Assembly: GCA_964007475.1 (NCBI GenBank)
Contig: OZ023275.1
Coordinates: forward strand, 27,085,433 to 27,149,432
DNA length: 64,000 bases
From: Hybos culiciformis
Lineage: Eukaryota > Arthropoda > Insecta > Diptera > Hybotidae
Reading direction: 5' to 3'
How positions within the stretch are numbered: the stretch's first letter is position 1; each line of letters starts with the position of its first letter. Position numbers and translations under genes: made by a program. The notes under the pieces are model-generated. The model did not search any database. It was not told where the DNA came from and was given only the letters and a program-made list of their open reading frames with translations. Below are positions 23,873 through 35,407 of this stretch, one piece after another.

Positions 23873-24382
23873 AATAATGGTCTTCTTAAATTTTACTTAA
23901 TTTTATTTTTAATTATTAAAAAAAATAATAATAATTTTATAATTATTTTTTTTATAATTAAAAATAAAATCAAATAATAATTATATAATTATAATTTATA
24001 TTTACAATAAATAATCTCCTTGATGCTGCCATTTTCTTTGTTTGTTGATAGAAGAAAAAAAAATTCTTACTTGACATTTGACAATCACAGCAAACTTTAT
24101 AATGACAACAAATATATTTTCAGGGTTACCATTGTTCTATTTTTATTCATTTTGTTTTTTTGAATAAAAATAAGTCCAATTTTTGAAGTGTGGTTTAAAT
24201 TTTTGTACTAAAATCCAACCACACTCGTTTAAAAATTTAGTAGTAGAGGTTCGAAGATCCTTTAAAAATAGTAGATTGAAACACATGTTAAGAAAATTCA
24301 TCGACTGATCGACTGGCCGCTTTTTAGAAAAAAAAAAAATAGCCGCGTATTTTTTTATTGGTTCTTTTTTTTTTTTTTGTTT

Positions 24383-24428
24383 GCTCAGAGGGAAAATATA
24401 GATTAGCTCAGAGGGAAAATTTAGATTT
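24383..24428. repeat. 23-bp tandem duplication
   Basis: Two adjacent copies of GCTCAGAGGGAAAATWTAGA(T/TT)A-type sequence with a single base change. It is a recent duplication with no gene attached. Confidence 0.8.
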
Positions 24429-24585
24429 TAGCATTATAAACTAAGCTTTGATTGACATTGATATGATGCATGTGAGAGGTATACATTTGCAATTTTTTTT
24501 TTTTTTTGGTATTTGTCTGTATTGAAATATTGTGAGTGTGAGTGATATTATTTTTGTTTATAGTATTACGCAGTTGAAAATGAAG

Positions 24586-24735
24586 AATGTAAATACAATA
24601 TAGAGCAATGTAAATACAATTTACATCACAGGGAAATGTAAATACAATTTACATTCCTCTATAATTGCATGTGTATTGATGCATGTAATGGACCATTTAC
24701 CGAGCTAAATTTGCGAATGTAAATACAACTTACCG
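24586..24735. repeat. Four spaced copies of AATGTAAATACAA
   Basis: The 13-base motif AATGTAAATACAA occurs at about 24586, 24607, 24635 and 24716. Two copies extend into the near-palindrome AATGTAAATACAATTTACAT. The copies are irregularly spaced (21, 28 and 81 bases). The spacers are not unique equal-length sequences, so this is not a CRISPR array. Subterminal repeats of a DNA transposon are the likelier explanation. Confidence 0.7.
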
Positions 24736-27361
24736 AAGACATGCGCATTAAAATGTTTATCTTAACTTTAAATTTTAGAATTTTGAAAAGTTTCGAGTTA
24801 TATATTTAGACTTTTATAATGTTAGTTATGTTGCCCTCTAACCTTCATCCCAATATATTGAAATTAAAAAAAAAAAGAAAAGTAACATAATTTTACAATA
24901 AAGTTTATGTAGGCCTCAGTTTTTTTTTTTTAATATTATCTTTTTACACATATATTTTATAAATTTCTCATAAGAATTTTCAAAGTTGAGAAGGAAAAAA
25001 AATAAATAAAAAATTCCCAGACATTTTCGAAATGAATAATGGCACGCGTTCAGGCGATTTAATTTATTTTCATTATCGTTTTTTTTTTTTTTTTTTGTAT
25101 TTGTTATTATTGTGACTCCTATTTCCACCTATTTTTCATTTTCTTAAATGAAAAACCATAAAATATGACTGTATATAAAAATTATATATCCAATTTTTTT
25201 TTATTTATTCTGTTTGTTTTTCATTTCATTTAACAATAAATTTTTTAACTGAAAAACAAATAATATTAAATTAATCCGAGACAGATTACATTATTATATA
25301 TAAGTATATATATCTTTTTTTTTGTCTTGTTTACTTTGCCTGAGACTTTTTTACAGACTTAATTACAGCCTTTTGTTTCATATTATTATCTGTTTATTAT
25401 ATTTTTTTATTTTCTTATTTTTCAAAATTAATTACAATATTTGAAGAGAAATAACATAAACAAAATAAATAAATTAACATTAGACTGCTGATCATATTAC
25501 AATTTTTCTATATATGAAAATTAAAATTTATTTGAGGATTCTTTTTTCTCACGAGATAATTTCACATTAAAATTATGATTGAAAATATTGTTAGTTTTTT
25601 TTTTTCTCTTTCATATAATTTTTTATTAGGTATATAGGAATATTAATTTTCGATTGTTTTCGAAATAGACTTTCTTAGGTAGTTAAATGTTTTTGGGTTA
25701 TGAATTCAGGTTCCCCTAAATCTTGAAGTAGATATAGAAGATTTTTTTTTTAATTTGAATTATTTTCATAAAACTATTTCATAAATTGTTAGTTTAATAA
25801 GGAAATTTACTGCATTTCTATTTTCTTCAATTTGGGCAGTTTTATTTTCAACGAATTTAGCATCAATTTTCAATCAAATATAATATTCAAAAGTTCGAAA
25901 TGAAATTTCCTATAATTTTTAACATTATAGATTTTCCATTTTTTGCATTCATATATACAAGTGTTTAACTGTAGTGCTTAAACTATAATTTTGAATTAAA
26001 ACATAAAAAAACTGGAAAATTTAATAATAACTTTTTTTTCTGTAATAATAACAATTAAATTTAATGACAATTATGAAATCACTTAATTTTCATAAAACCA
26101 TTGCCGAAAATTCAAATTAAAAGAAAAATTTTTTCATTCATTGCCACTTTTGATGAAATTTTTTTGGTAAATTTTTATATATATATGAACCTTCATGTTG
26201 GCTTTAACCGGAGGGTAAATTAATTTAAGGAACTGATACATATCATTTTATGATAATAAACAAAAATAATGATTTCTGTTGTAATCAAATTAAAAAGTAA
26301 TTTAAAAATTGAATAATTATTTTTAATAACAATTATTAAAGCTGTTGAAAATTACACATTATAGTTAATATTACATTATATACATGTTATTGAAAAAATA
26401 TTTATTATGTTAATGAGTAAAAGAGGAGAAGCTTGAATGAAAATCGTATTAGGTATTTCAAATTTTTAAAAAAATTCTTTAATAATAATGTTTGATGTAG
26501 TTTGTACTGCATATTTCTATAAAACCTTAAATGAAATCTTTACAATAAATTAGTTTATTCTATAGTCTTGCTGACCAAAAAGAACATAATTGGCTACACT
26601 CTAGTTAATCGAATGGCGATAAATTAGAATATTTTCTATTTTGAATTCCGGCGACAGCTATACACTAAATTTCGAAATTGTCAAATTATAATAAAAACAG
26701 AAATGAAAATTATCTGAAATTCAAAATTTGATAAAAATAAAACACATTTAAAACATTTGATTCTATGAGATAAATTAATAAATTTATCAAAGAATTATTT
26801 AATAGCTATCGCTATAATTGCTTCTGTAGTTGTAGCTATAACTGTTTCTTGTATCTCTCTGTTATATGTTGTTTTATGCCTCTGTTAAACCATAATACGT
26901 GCTGCAGAATTAAAAGTTTCAGATAGGAATATTGAATTAAAATAGCGACAAAATAAACTTATTTGATGGTTTTTCAGTATAAAGTCATTGAAAATGATTT
27001 TTTTTTTATAGAACCCCATTTATTTTCCAAATAGAAAAATAATTTTGGGAGCCTTAAGCAATTTTTTTTTTAAATCGAAACATAAATTGTTCATTCATTT
27101 ACATAATAAAATCTTTTTTTTTTTCTTATAAAAAAGCAGTGAAGAAGAAAAACATTGATAAAACAAAAATTTATGGAGTCATCAATATCCATCAGAAAAC
27201 ATTAATCAATGCGAAAAAAAAAATGTATTCCTTAAGGCCAGGATAAGTAAAAAGAAAACGAAATTTAGGCATCAAGCGTAAAAAATTGTTCTAATTATAT
27301 TTAAATTTTAGTTTCATTTCAGCGAAAATATATTTTTTTGATACATCAAATTAATCTGATT
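24736..27361. other. AT-rich gene-free stretch
   Basis: Long poly-A and poly-T tracts and stop-rich frames. Nothing is supported as coding or structural RNA. Confidence 0.6.
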
Positions 27362-27838
27362 GATGAGTTCATAAATTTAATAAATTTTGGTAAAATTTGG
27401 AAATATACTGCAATGAGAACCAAAGAAAATGCGTTAAGAAACAAAAAGGAATAACATAAAAAACTGATATCTGATAGAACCTTAAATATGACGCTAACTA
27501 AAGAAAAATGAGTTGATTATTGCGGTTTAAGATAGGCATACAAAACTCATAATCTTATAATGACCAAAAAATACCTAAATTACAAGCAAGTTGAATTAAA
27601 GTGTATTAAAGAAAAGTTCATGATTTTACTTATAAATGGTCAACAGAATCTTATAATCAACAGAATGAAAAAATATTGTGAAAAGATTCGATTCACACCT
27701 AATTCTGAAAAATCTTTGAATGGTGTTTGTAATGAAATTAAATTAATAATTTGATTGAAAAATCTTATTGATATTGATGAATAAGAGGTGGAAAAATTAT
27801 GTTACTTAAATGACATTAATTGTCCAGGAAAATTATAA
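27362..27838 (+). pseudogene. Decayed ORF of unknown origin
   Basis: One plus-strand frame stays protein-like for about 159 codons, interrupted by only five or six in-frame stops (three of them in 27460-27540). The segment 27560-27754 is fully open and encodes a Lys-, Asn- and Ile-rich stretch (QVELKCIKEKF, then RMKKYCEKIRFTPNSEKSL). The other two frames carry more stops. The pattern suggests a gene or transposon ORF eroded by point mutation. I recognise no domain. In DNA this rich in A+T, a partly open Lys/Asn frame can also arise by chance. Confidence 0.3.
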
Positions 27839-27991
27839 TAATTAAAATTATTTAAGAATCGATAAAATAATTTTTTTTTTGTTTGATAACTTCATGTTAG
27901 GTATTTTCAATTTTCACATAATATTCATTACCAGAACTCTGAGTGTGTGTTATTATTCTTTGTTAAACCTTCTTTTTACACTTTTGGCCAG

Positions 27992-28097
27992 AAAATTTTC
28001 GATAAATATACGTATAATGATTCAAGGGAACAAATTGTCATAAAACATCAATCTAAATATATATATTTGAGAGAGTTAATTGAACACATTGCGAAAG
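27992..28097 (+). CDS. Candidate internal exon of an unrecognised gene
   Basis: A 106-bp exon candidate with good boundaries. A pyrimidine-rich tract ending TTTTGGCCAG precedes it and a strong donor (AAAG then GTACGT) follows. Only one frame is open. It encodes 35 residues plus one base, starting KIFDKYTYNDSREQIV and ending YLRELIEHIAK. That is a balanced, protein-like composition rather than the Lys/Phe/Ile noise typical of this DNA. The open frame also runs on both sides, so the exon claim rests on the splice signals and composition. No partner exon was found within about 10 kb on either side. Flanking introns would have to be very long. The family is not recognised. Confidence 0.4.
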
Positions 28098-30539
28098 GTA
28101 CGTGTGGTACAAATTTTCAAACAGAAAAGCATATCATAACCAATTATTGGTACAATTCATGGTCGGTGGTAGCCGCATTTGGTTTTCGAGTAAAATTTTT
28201 GGGAATTATTATTTTTTCCATGTTTCTGATGATTAGACTCGTAAAACATTTCACATATTAAAAAATAATTGAATAAAAAAATACGCAAAAATTACATGAA
28301 AGTAATTTTTTTTTTCATTTAGAATATAAATTAGAATTTGAATTTGTCTTCTCGTAATTGACTTTTGTGCAGATAAATTATAAAATAAAAATAAATTGAT
28401 TTATGAGAGGTTTAAAAAAGGTGTAAATTATTCATGTGTGTTAAATTTACATGAAAACGAAATGCAAATCAGACGAACTCACATAATTTTTATAATATTT
28501 AACATTATTTAGTATTTTTTTTTTTTTCATAAAAACCTATAACTACACTATCTGGGTGGTAAAAAAATTAGCATTAAACTTAAAATAAAATATTTTTAAA
28601 CTTAAATCGAGATGTTAAGTCAAAGCAAAGAACTATACACAATTAATACGTGAAAATATGGACATTCACAGATAAAATAGTTGAGCCATTATTCAATTAA
28701 ATTTTCCAAATATTTTTGTGAAAATATTAGTTTGAATTAATTTTACCAAGAAATCTAAAATCAAAAATATTCAAAAAACCAATCCCAAAAATTAGAAGAA
28801 AAATAAAAATAAAAGTAGAGAAAGAAAAACTTTTATTTTCTCATTTGAAAAACATACATTTTCTGAAAATATATAAAATGAAATTTTATTTTATGCTTTA
28901 GGCTAAAAAACGGGCGTGTCTGAAATTCATAAATCACTTGAAATTTTCTCTTTTATTTTCAGTTTGAAGTGTACCCACTTCAAAAAAAAAGGATATAGAA
29001 TTTTTTTTCTTTTCTTTATGAGTATAATGTTTTTTGTTTTTTTTTTTTTTTTATCGCAAAGTTTTAAGAAATGTTTTCTTTACCCTAAAAATGATTTCAT
29101 TATTCATCCCCCCAATAAGCATTAACCAATTTTTATTTAACGTAAGAAAAGCAAAAATGTACTCGAATTAAAAGCTTCTTGTTAACATTCACCCTAAATT
29201 TCCTTATTTCGAAACTTATATTATATATATATTTTTTTTGTTCATAAAAGATAACAAGATTTGTTGAGTATAAAGAACGTATTTTCCCCATTTTTTTTAT
29301 TATTATTTTTTATTTTTAACAAAAATGTTTTATTACTAAACAATGTAATGTTTCTTTATTTATGTATAATTTATTTTTTATTTTTTTTGTAACTCTGAAA
29401 GGTAGATATGTTTTAAGTGCGAATTCCATTAAAATGTTACAGGTATATGTAGTTCTGGCATTATCTGTTGTGCCTTTTTGTTTAAATCCGATGAGAGGTC
29501 CAAATTGCTAAAAAAAATTCTTGATATTTGAACCAGTATATTATGATTTGGGTTGGAAAACAGCCATTTGTTTTCATTTCAAAAACCAGGAAAAATTATT
29601 TAACTATAATATAATTAATATTTTGATCTATTTAAGAAAATTTTAAAATCATATAGTATTAATTCATATTCTAACATTATAAATTTTGAAGAAATCTTTA
29701 AAAGAATCACAATTTTACAACCCATAGTATCGAACCCTTCACCAACATAATTTAATTTTGAAGAATTCAATTTTAATAATAGTGATAATGTTTCGCTAAT
29801 GTTAATATTAAAAAATTTAGTTTCACTTCTACATTAAAATCAATTCTGATAACAACAAATAGCCTACAGTGAGTGAAGTGAAAATTAATTATCTCAAAAA
29901 TTGTAAAACTATCTGAAAACCAAAAATTTTAACCAGAATGAAAAAAAAGAGTCGATGAAGATTGGTCAAGCCATAGTGGTAATATTTTCCTATATATAAA
30001 TACATGTACATGTACATACGAAACTATAGCTAAATTGCCTGCTTAGAAAAACAAAATTTCGGTGATAATTTAAATATAAAGTTTCAAATGAAGCATAATT
30101 TTATAACAATAATAAATTTTAGATTCTTTTCAAATGTTCACTTAATTATTAATTTTTTTATTATTTTAATTATTCATGAAATTCGTGTCAAGTAAAAAAA
30201 AAAGGAGGAATCTTCCGCTATTTCAAGTCACTTTTTAACAAGATGAAATAAATTTTCATGGTAAAATGAGCAATTTTTTTTTTCTATTTCGACAATATTC
30301 ATATTTTAATATAATTGATTATAAATATATCCATAATTTTCATTCTTACTTGTTTCTGATTTATTTTTCCATTTATAAATGAAATAAATTTTATATAGCA
30401 AAATAAAGGGGAACATGCCAGGTACATAATACTACATATATATATTAAATCGACCTTTAAATAGAAAGAAATTAAAATTTTCATTAAAAAATTTTACTGA
30501 AAAAAGGCGGATCACTCCTTTTCACTTTTCTTTCATAAA
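28098..30539. other. AT-rich gene-free stretch
   Basis: No coding signal beyond the possible exon just upstream. Poly-T runs near 28996-29052 and 29290-29390 create meaningless Phe-rich frames. Confidence 0.6.
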
Positions 30540-31028
30540 GGGGGCTTCCAGTTCGGATGACAAAATCAAAATGACAAAATACAAGCATTCCACACACAAT
30601 ATTTTGACTTAAAATTTAGTTGTCATATAGTTCTTCATTAATGAATATGTACTTGTACATTATTCTCATGATAATTCTTTAATCAGAGATTTAGAAAATA
30701 GGAGAAATATAGCAAAAATTAATTAATGACTCAATTTTACTACTAGGAAAATGTTTGAAACACTGTGAATTCATTTTGCCAAAACATAATAAACTCATCG
30801 ACAGTATTGTTTGTCATTAAGAAAATTTTTTTTAAAATAGAAAAATAAAAATATTGATTAAATTTAAAATTTTATATTACATATTTCCGGTTTTCTAAAA
30901 AATCCGCTGATTTTTTTCAAATTTTGTGTTTAGCCAAACTACGAATTTCAAAATGACAAAACAATATTTTATTCATTGTATAAATTACAAAATGTTTTGA
31001 GTCAATTCATTCGAAGTGAGATGCCCCC
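30540..31028. mobile_element. Candidate MITE, about 490 bp
   Basis: The left end reads GGGGGCTTCCAGTTCGGATGA. The reverse complement of the right end reads GGGGGCATCTCACTTCGAATG. They match at about three quarters of positions and are clearly GC-richer than the AT-rich interior. Repeated TGACAAAAT motifs lie inside near both ends. Inverted ends without a coding sequence suggest an old MITE. No target duplication is evident, so the boundaries are tentative. Confidence 0.4.
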
Positions 31029-34000
31029 TTAACATCATAATTTTCATAAAAAATAGATTCTTAAAATAAAAAAAAATATATTTATACACATGTATCTTGT
31101 ATAATATAACAAAATCCATAATCTAAGAAAACTTAAAACTTAAAATTTAACTAAATATATCTTTAGTTTATTAATAAAAAGAAAATGTATATTATATGAT
31201 AGTATATTATAATACTCATATATCATATGATTAAAATTAAGATCTGTCATTTACCGACAGCTCAGCTATTAATAGAATAGACGTAAAGAGTTTATATGTT
31301 TGTAGCTGAAAAGTGTAGGTGGTTTTTTTTAAATTTTGTTGGAAAACATATTAAACAAATATTATTTATTAAAACTAAAATAGAAAGCTTTTGAGGATTA
31401 TTCAAAATTTGCAAAAAATTAACTCTTCTATTATATACAAAATTATATATAAAATCACAAAAAATTTCGATCTGGAACAAATATTCAAAAATAACAAAAA
31501 TTTTATCAAACACAAAAAAATATTTTTGATATATTTTCATTTATCATTAATTTATGTTATTTACTTAATTTTCCAAAATTTTGTGTTTTAATAACGAATA
31601 GAAACATGAATTATTATATTATATTATATTTTATTTCAGCTAAAAATTAATTTTTAATATTATTAACTTTGGAAATTAAACATACATAGCAAAAAAAATA
31701 AATAAACAAATTCATTCGGTATTTGAGGAAATAAAAAAAAAAATTAATTAATTTTTATTTATAGAAAATAAAATATTTATATGGTAAAATTATAGTTTTT
31801 TTTCCTACATTTTCACTTATCTTTTGAAATCAACATAATAAAGTGTGCCCAGCATGTGATCACATGTCATTCAAATATTATTCTTCAAGAATTCTTGATA
31901 AAAAAAACTTTTCGATTTTTTTTTTCAAATTAGAGTAATGATTAATAGTTGTTGACACAAACGATGACTTTACAAATAATATTTCAATAAAAGTGTTTGT
32001 TGTTCTCAATGATCCTTAAAAAAAAAATTATTCAGTCACACTAAGAATCCACTAAGATATTATTCAATTAAATTTTATTTTCATTTTTTTTTTTCGTCTA
32101 CGTTTTAGTTGGAATCTAATTTCATAGTTTAATCCCACCTGTTGTGGCTCAAGTGGTGGTAATAAAAACATTTGATTATAGATAAAAGTCTTTAAGAGCA
32201 CTGATAAAAATCTAAATTGTTTGAACCCTTTAACCTCATCATCATCATCAAAGAAATTTGTGTTGCTTTCTTATTTTTTATTTTAATATTAAAATATAGT
32301 GTGAAAAATGGTAAAAATCAATATCACTTTCAGTTTTTTTTTTATGTAGAAAATTTTAAAATAATTAATTGTAAAAAAAAAAAATAGTTATATAGATTTG
32401 TATAAATATTCTAATATTAAATATACATAAATGTACAATAGTAGTATGTTTGTAATATTTTGAATATATTTTTAATTGAAAAGATATTCAATTACAATTT
32501 AACACCGCACACAAAGAGTCTTATATCTCAGCGTGAATTGTCGAATAAACAAAAGTATCATCATTTGTTTTGATAGCTACGTCAGGTATACTTATGCAAA
32601 GCCAACTTCATAAAATGACGGTTTCCAGCTAATTTGAATTAGTTATTTAAAAGTTGAAATAAGTTCTAATCCTTTTTCAATTTTTCTAAGTATATAAATA
32701 TAATTTTCTGGCAGAATTGTTATTCCCTTGTCTTTTTTTTTTTTTAATTCCTATTTATATTCACATTATCATTATCATTATAATAATTAAAGTCAGAAAG
32801 TATTCTTGGAAAATAAAAATAATTTTTATTTTTCTATAAAATTAATTTAACTTTTTTTTTTTGGTTAATGAAAATGTACTTTATTTTAAAAGTGGTTTAT
32901 GGGGATTTGAAAATATTTGAAATGTGTAAGGTGTATAAACTATTATAGGCTAGTTATAATATCTGTAGAGTCAGTAGGGTATATATATATATAGATTAAA
33001 CAAAATTTGTTCTTTTAATGAAATATGAATATAAATATATGAAGGCAAGTATGTAAGTGGTTATAATCATTTATAAGATAGAACTATGACCAATACTATG
33101 ATAAAATGATTATAAAGTCTTATAATAAAATAAATAAAATACTTCTCGGAGGAGAACTAATATACTTTATAATTTTACACTCTTAATAATCAATAATAAT
33201 ATTTTTTGGTCTCGATCAAAAACCCACCTGGTTTGATTTTTATTAATATTCTGCTAACTAATTCAATTTACATATTTATGCAGCACAAAATTTCCTAAAG
33301 TTTTGAAAATTTTTCGAATTTAGGAAAATTTTATAAGAACACTATTTCAATGATTTTTTTAGTAAGTTACCTTACAAATTTTATTTGATTCATTCACTTT
33401 TTATTACAAGGGTAACAGAAAATATTATAAAGTATACTACCCTTAAAATTTATAGAATGAATAAAGAAAAAATATAGTCAATTATAATCTTCGAATTATT
33501 TTTTTTAAGTCTATTTTGTTTATAAAGTTAAAAAAAATTATCATTAACTGCTCCGTAATTACTCCTGGATAATTGTAGTTGAAAGAAAAAGAAAAACAAA
33601 TTAGGGAATATAAAATACGTCATAAACACTTAATTGAAGTAACCAAGAAAGATAGAAACAAATAAATACCAGCTGGAATTTATAAATCGAACATAAAATA
33701 TATTAAGTATGCTTCACAATACAAGGCTCGTAACCTAAAGTTATTCAGTTAATGGTTTTCGGAATTTGAAAACATGAAACTACATAGGGCTTGCTAGAAA
33801 TTTTATAAAGTAAACCGAAATAACTTCATTTGTCATCAAAAATAAGTGCCTACTCTACTTTAATTAAAGCTTATATACATGAGACTCAAACTGATTTCTC
33901 TAATTCAACCAAACTAATATTTAATGCGAGAAACTTTTAATAAAAAATTTAAATTAAGTAAAATAAAATTTATACCAAAAAAAGTAAAATGTTTAAAATA

Positions 34001-35176
34001 TCGCAGCAAATAAATTTTAAGAATATCATTCACGATTACCAAAAATTTATTTAAAGGTTATTTTGAAAACGAAACAAAAAAAAAAGGATTTTTTTTTTAT
34101 TTTAATAAATTTATACTTTTATCATGAAAGTTTTCAGACAAAAAAAAAAATTAAAAACATATTTTTAAAAATGAATTTAATTACAGGGTTAAGGGTGCAG
34201 CATACAAAAAAAAATGAAATATTTATGAAAAAAAAAAAAAACAGAACTCAACTAAATATATTTATAAATATAAATTTTATTTTACTTTATTTAAAATGAA
34301 AATTCATTTATATTCTTTTTGTCGGAATTATAATGTGTTTTCTTATTCGTTTTTTTTTTGTTATATAATTTCCAAAACGAATGTGTTGGTTCTTTAAAAT
34401 TGCGGTTAGTTTATTAATTTTATTAGTTCTTGATCTCTAAGCAATTTCAGAAAAATTTAATGAAATCTGCACTTTATTACTTTTTAATATAAGTTTCTAA
34501 AAAATGTAACAATAATAAAAAATTAAAATGTAAATTCTATATGTTAAAAAATTGTTTGTTCCATCAAACCAGATGAGATCTCAACATTGTTATAAAACAG
34601 ATTCAAGAATGTTCAATTACATGAAATATGTACATATATAGCAATTGAATAAAAAGTTAATTAACTCGTCCACAAAGAGATATTTTCCCAGAATCCTGAG
34701 ACGAATATTTTTTTCCCCAGAAGAATCAAAAGAGCCCTTTTAAAAAGATATCCAAAAAGATAAGAGCAGAAGGATTATAAACAAATTAACATAGAATTCT
34801 GTTTTCATATGTACGTATGTATTGCTTTTAATTAGTATAAAAATATTAATTATTCAGTCTCTACACATATATTATATACTTAATAAATGAACGAAATGAA
34901 AAGGAGATTTTATATAAATTTGTGCTTTTATTATGCGCCAACTAAAATAAAATAAAAAAAAAAAGATTTATTTAAATATAAAGTTTATTTGTAATTTTAG
35001 TTAAAATCATAAAAAGTTTCTCAAAAAAAAGGTAACTACATCTTGTTGTGTTCATTTATTCACTTTATGAATATTAATTCATGTAAAGATAATCTTTAAG
35101 TTTTTCTTTTAAATCGAACGAAGAATTCGATATAAAGTTCTGATGAAAATTATTCAAGATCAATCATCAAGTTTCA
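31029..35176. other. AT-rich gene-free stretch
   Basis: No supported gene. A minus-strand frame at 32100-32280 stays open for about 60 codons but lacks clear splice signals and includes a GAT microsatellite. A short TA run lies at about 32980-32990. Confidence 0.55.
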
Positions 35177-35183
35177 ATTATAC

Positions 35184-35400
35184 CATAGATTAAGAATACA
35201 GAAAGATGGGAAGTTTCATACAACATTTTTTCAGTCTTTTTTGGTATTTTATTGTGAAGGTGTTAGTAAAACTAAATAAAATTCTTTTCATACATTGATA
35301 ATTATCACGTATTTTATTTTGTTTTACTAACACATTGACTTAAAAATACCAAAAATAATGTTGTATGAAGCTTCCCATCTTTCTGTATTCTTAATCTATG
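35184..35400. mobile_element. Foldback MITE, 217 bp, with 7-bp target duplication
   Basis: Both ends start with the same 30-base inverted terminus, beginning CATAGATTAAGAATACAG. The inverted similarity continues through most of each arm (CATACAACATT near the ends, GTTTTACTAACAC and its complement near the middle), so the element can fold almost completely. The direct repeat ATTATAC sits immediately outside both ends (35177-35183 and 35401-35407). It is non-coding. The same terminus with one or two changes forms the 40-bp palindrome at 38166-38205, so this family has at least two loci in the window. Confidence 0.88.
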
Positions 35401-35407
35401 ATTATAC

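Noticed and set aside
24586..24735. CRISPR-like array
   Set aside because: The repeats are only 13 bases, irregularly spaced (21, 28, 81), partly palindromic, and in a eukaryotic genome with no cas genes.
32100..32290. Minus-strand open frame of about 60 codons with a possible CAACAG/GTGGGA donor
   Set aside because: The start is a GAT microsatellite, no acceptor of quality is present, and frames of this length are expected by chance in such AT-rich DNA.
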